Shown one piece after another: positions 6,386 to 7,325 of a stretch of DNA of 7,325 bases (its first letter is position 1; each line of letters opens with the position of its first letter). A program made the translations under genes and the position numbers. The notes beneath the pieces were generated by a model. It searched no databases. It was not told the DNA's origin and was given only the letters and a program-made list of their open reading frames with translations. The DNA is taken from contig JAJAYH010000241.1 in assembly GCA_026786325.1 (NCBI GenBank), positions 1 to 7,325 of the forward strand, written 5' to 3'. Source of the stretch: Alkalinema sp. CAN_BIN05 (GTDB lineage Bacteria > Cyanobacteriota > Cyanobacteriia > Leptolyngbyales > Leptolyngbyaceae).

Positions 6386-7003
6386 TTCCAGGGGTAAATC
6401 TTCTATATCCGGCATCAAAATTTCTGCCGCTGTTCCATAGCCTTTCAAAATTGCTAAATACTTAATGGCCTGAGACACGGCTTGAGCAAGCAACGTTACA
6501 AAGGCGAACAGAATCGTACTTTTAATCGGCGCACGGGGCAAACCATCCGCATCCGGCGACATCTCCCAAGTCCCCCAAGTGCCATCGGGCAGATATCCCC
6601 AGGAATCTAAAACAGGATCAATCGTGACGCACCAGCCTAAAATGCAAAAGGGAATTAAGAAAAAAACAGTGCCAAGAAAGTCAACTAATGCCCGTTGTTT
6701 TTCGGTCCAATTAGCATAAAGAAAATCCACACGTACATTTTCGCCATGCTTCAGAATGTAAGCAAATCCACAGAAGAACATCAATGAGAACAAATACCAT
6801 TGCAGTTCAATTAAGGCATTAGATGATAATTGAACACCAATTAAACGACCAACATACCGAGCGACTACATTGTAAAAACCGACCGAAATAGTCAAAAGCA
6901 CCAGAAGCGTACTCCAACTGCCGATAATGTCTGTAATACGATCGATTTTTCGTGAAAGCGTCAACAAAAATCGAATATAAGCGGGATGAATGAGGTTGCG
7001 CAA
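6383..7003 (-). CDS. dctQ: TRAP transporter small permease subunit (DctQ family)
   Basis: This is a ~206-residue inner-membrane protein with four hydrophobic helices (about 29-50, 67-84, 106-126 and 162-184). It is the small subunit that pairs with DctM. The family block is ELQWYLFSLMFFCGFAYILK (66-85) followed by HGENVRVDFLY. The long insert before the last helix, with WEMSPDADGLPRAPIKSTI (146-164), points to the mannitol/chloroaromatic/2-oxoacid branch rather than the short C4-dicarboxylate DctQ type. The start is uncertain. The frame has no ATG near its beginning. TTG 7003 is the best conventional codon but has no Shine-Dalgarno sequence; the frame is closed by TAA at 7024-7022, so at most seven more residues (LIQYLIL) could precede it. 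A later TTG near 6968 would still keep the first helix. It is first in a two-gene operon with dctM. No dctP gene lies upstream or downstream. Confidence 0.9.
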   Translation of the reverse strand: MRNLIHPAYIRFLLTLSRKIDRITDIIGSWSTLLVLLTISVGFYNVVARYVGRLIGVQLSSNALIELQWYLFSLMFFCGFAYILKHGENVRVDFLYANWTEKQRALVDFLGTVFFLIPFCILGWCVTIDPVLDSWGYLPDGTWGTWEMSPDADGLPRAPIKSTILFAFVTLLAQAVSQAIKYLAILKGYGTAAEILMPDIEDLPLE

Positions 7004-7246
7004 AATTAAATACTGAATTAATTAGGCCGCTTCGATAGTATCACGATGTATCCGCGTCATCAGGTCTTGTCGCACCGGAATCTACATCACAAACCGCGAT
7101 CGGATTTGCCTACGCAGAATTAGGCTTGACCATTTCTCTCTAGCTCAATAAATTTAGCTGGGTGGCCTGGTTGTGGGATTTTAACTAAAACTCCACGGCG
7201 ATCGAGACTAAAAATCGAAATGTCATGTTTTTGGTGCAATGTTTGC

Positions 7247-7252
7247 TAATAT
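7247..7252 (+). promoter_or_regulatory. Possible -10 element for tRNA-Cys
   Basis: TAATAT lies 28 bp before the tRNA 5' end, a reasonable place for a -10 box. The -35 region (CATGTT at 7224-7229 with 17-nt spacing) is a poor match, so this is a weak call. Confidence 0.3.
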
Positions 7253-7280
7253 GTTGTCAGGTTTTGATTAACCACATAAC

Positions 7281-7325
7281 GGCGGCATGGCCAAGTGGTA
7301 AGGCAGAGGATTGCAAATTCTCCAC
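7281..7325 (+). tRNA. tRNA-Cys (anticodon GCA), 5' part, cut by window end
   Basis: The visible 45 nt start with acceptor strand GGCGGCA (7281-7287) and TG at positions 8-9. The D arm is GCC-AAGTGGTAA-GGC. The anticodon arm is GAGGA-TTGCAAA-TTCTC, with one G-T pair. The anticodon GCA is at 7313-7315, which reads cysteine codons. The T arm and the 3' acceptor strand lie beyond the window, so intactness cannot be checked. Confidence 0.92.

Noticed and set aside
7120..7239. A 39-codon minus-strand frame from TTG 7239 to TAA 7120, ending with FIELERNGQA
   Set aside because: The translation looks somewhat protein-like, but it has no ATG, no ribosome site and no family I recognise. It also overlaps the region upstream of tRNA-Cys. 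It is too short to call.
1..7325. CRISPR array, insertion sequence, prophage or defence island
   Set aside because: I saw no regularly spaced repeats with spacers, no transposase or integrase, no terminal inverted repeats and no defence genes. The only array is the short 15-nt repeat upstream of apcF, which has no spacers.

Overview
The window is cyanobacterial chromosome. The evidence is an allophycocyanin beta-type phycobilisome core gene (apcF), a type III glutamine synthetase (glnN) of the kind common in cyanobacteria, two exact copies of the HIP1 octamer GCGATCGC, and many further CGATCG cores. I cannot name a genus from this sequence.

Layout, left to right. (1) 1-684, plus strand: the 3' part of a DUF2252-family gene that begins outside the window. 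(2) 808-1368, plus: a 186-residue protein of unknown function built from two copies of one ~69-residue domain, followed by a clear intrinsic terminator (1393-1425). (3) 1474-1983, minus: apcF. (4) 1984-2452: a 469-bp divergent control region between apcF and glnN. It holds a ~15-nt tandem repeat on the apcF side and, on the glnN side, a near-consensus NtcA-type activated promoter with exact family spacing. (5) 2453-4627, plus: glnN, complete. (6) 4628-5006: a convergent intergenic region with a perfect 28-bp palindrome that reads as a bidirectional terminator. (7) 6383-7003 and 5007-6371, both minus: a two-gene TRAP transporter permease operon (dctQ then dctM) with no dctP solute-binding-protein gene beside it. 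(8) 7281-7325, plus: the 5' part of tRNA-Cys(GCA), cut by the window end.

Functional picture. glnN is a nitrogen-starvation-associated ammonium-assimilating enzyme in the cyanobacteria where it has been studied. Its divergent partner apcF encodes a phycobilisome core part, and phycobilisomes are dismantled under nitrogen starvation, so the shared control region could matter to both. The TRAP permease resembles the mannitol/chloroaromatic/2-oxoacid branch and probably takes up an organic acid using an ion gradient; its binding protein must come from elsewhere. Most of the window is ordinary genome. The points worth a second look are the apcF-glnN control region, the duplicated-domain protein and the TRAP permease without a local binding protein. 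I saw no convincing new defence, mobile or RNA system.
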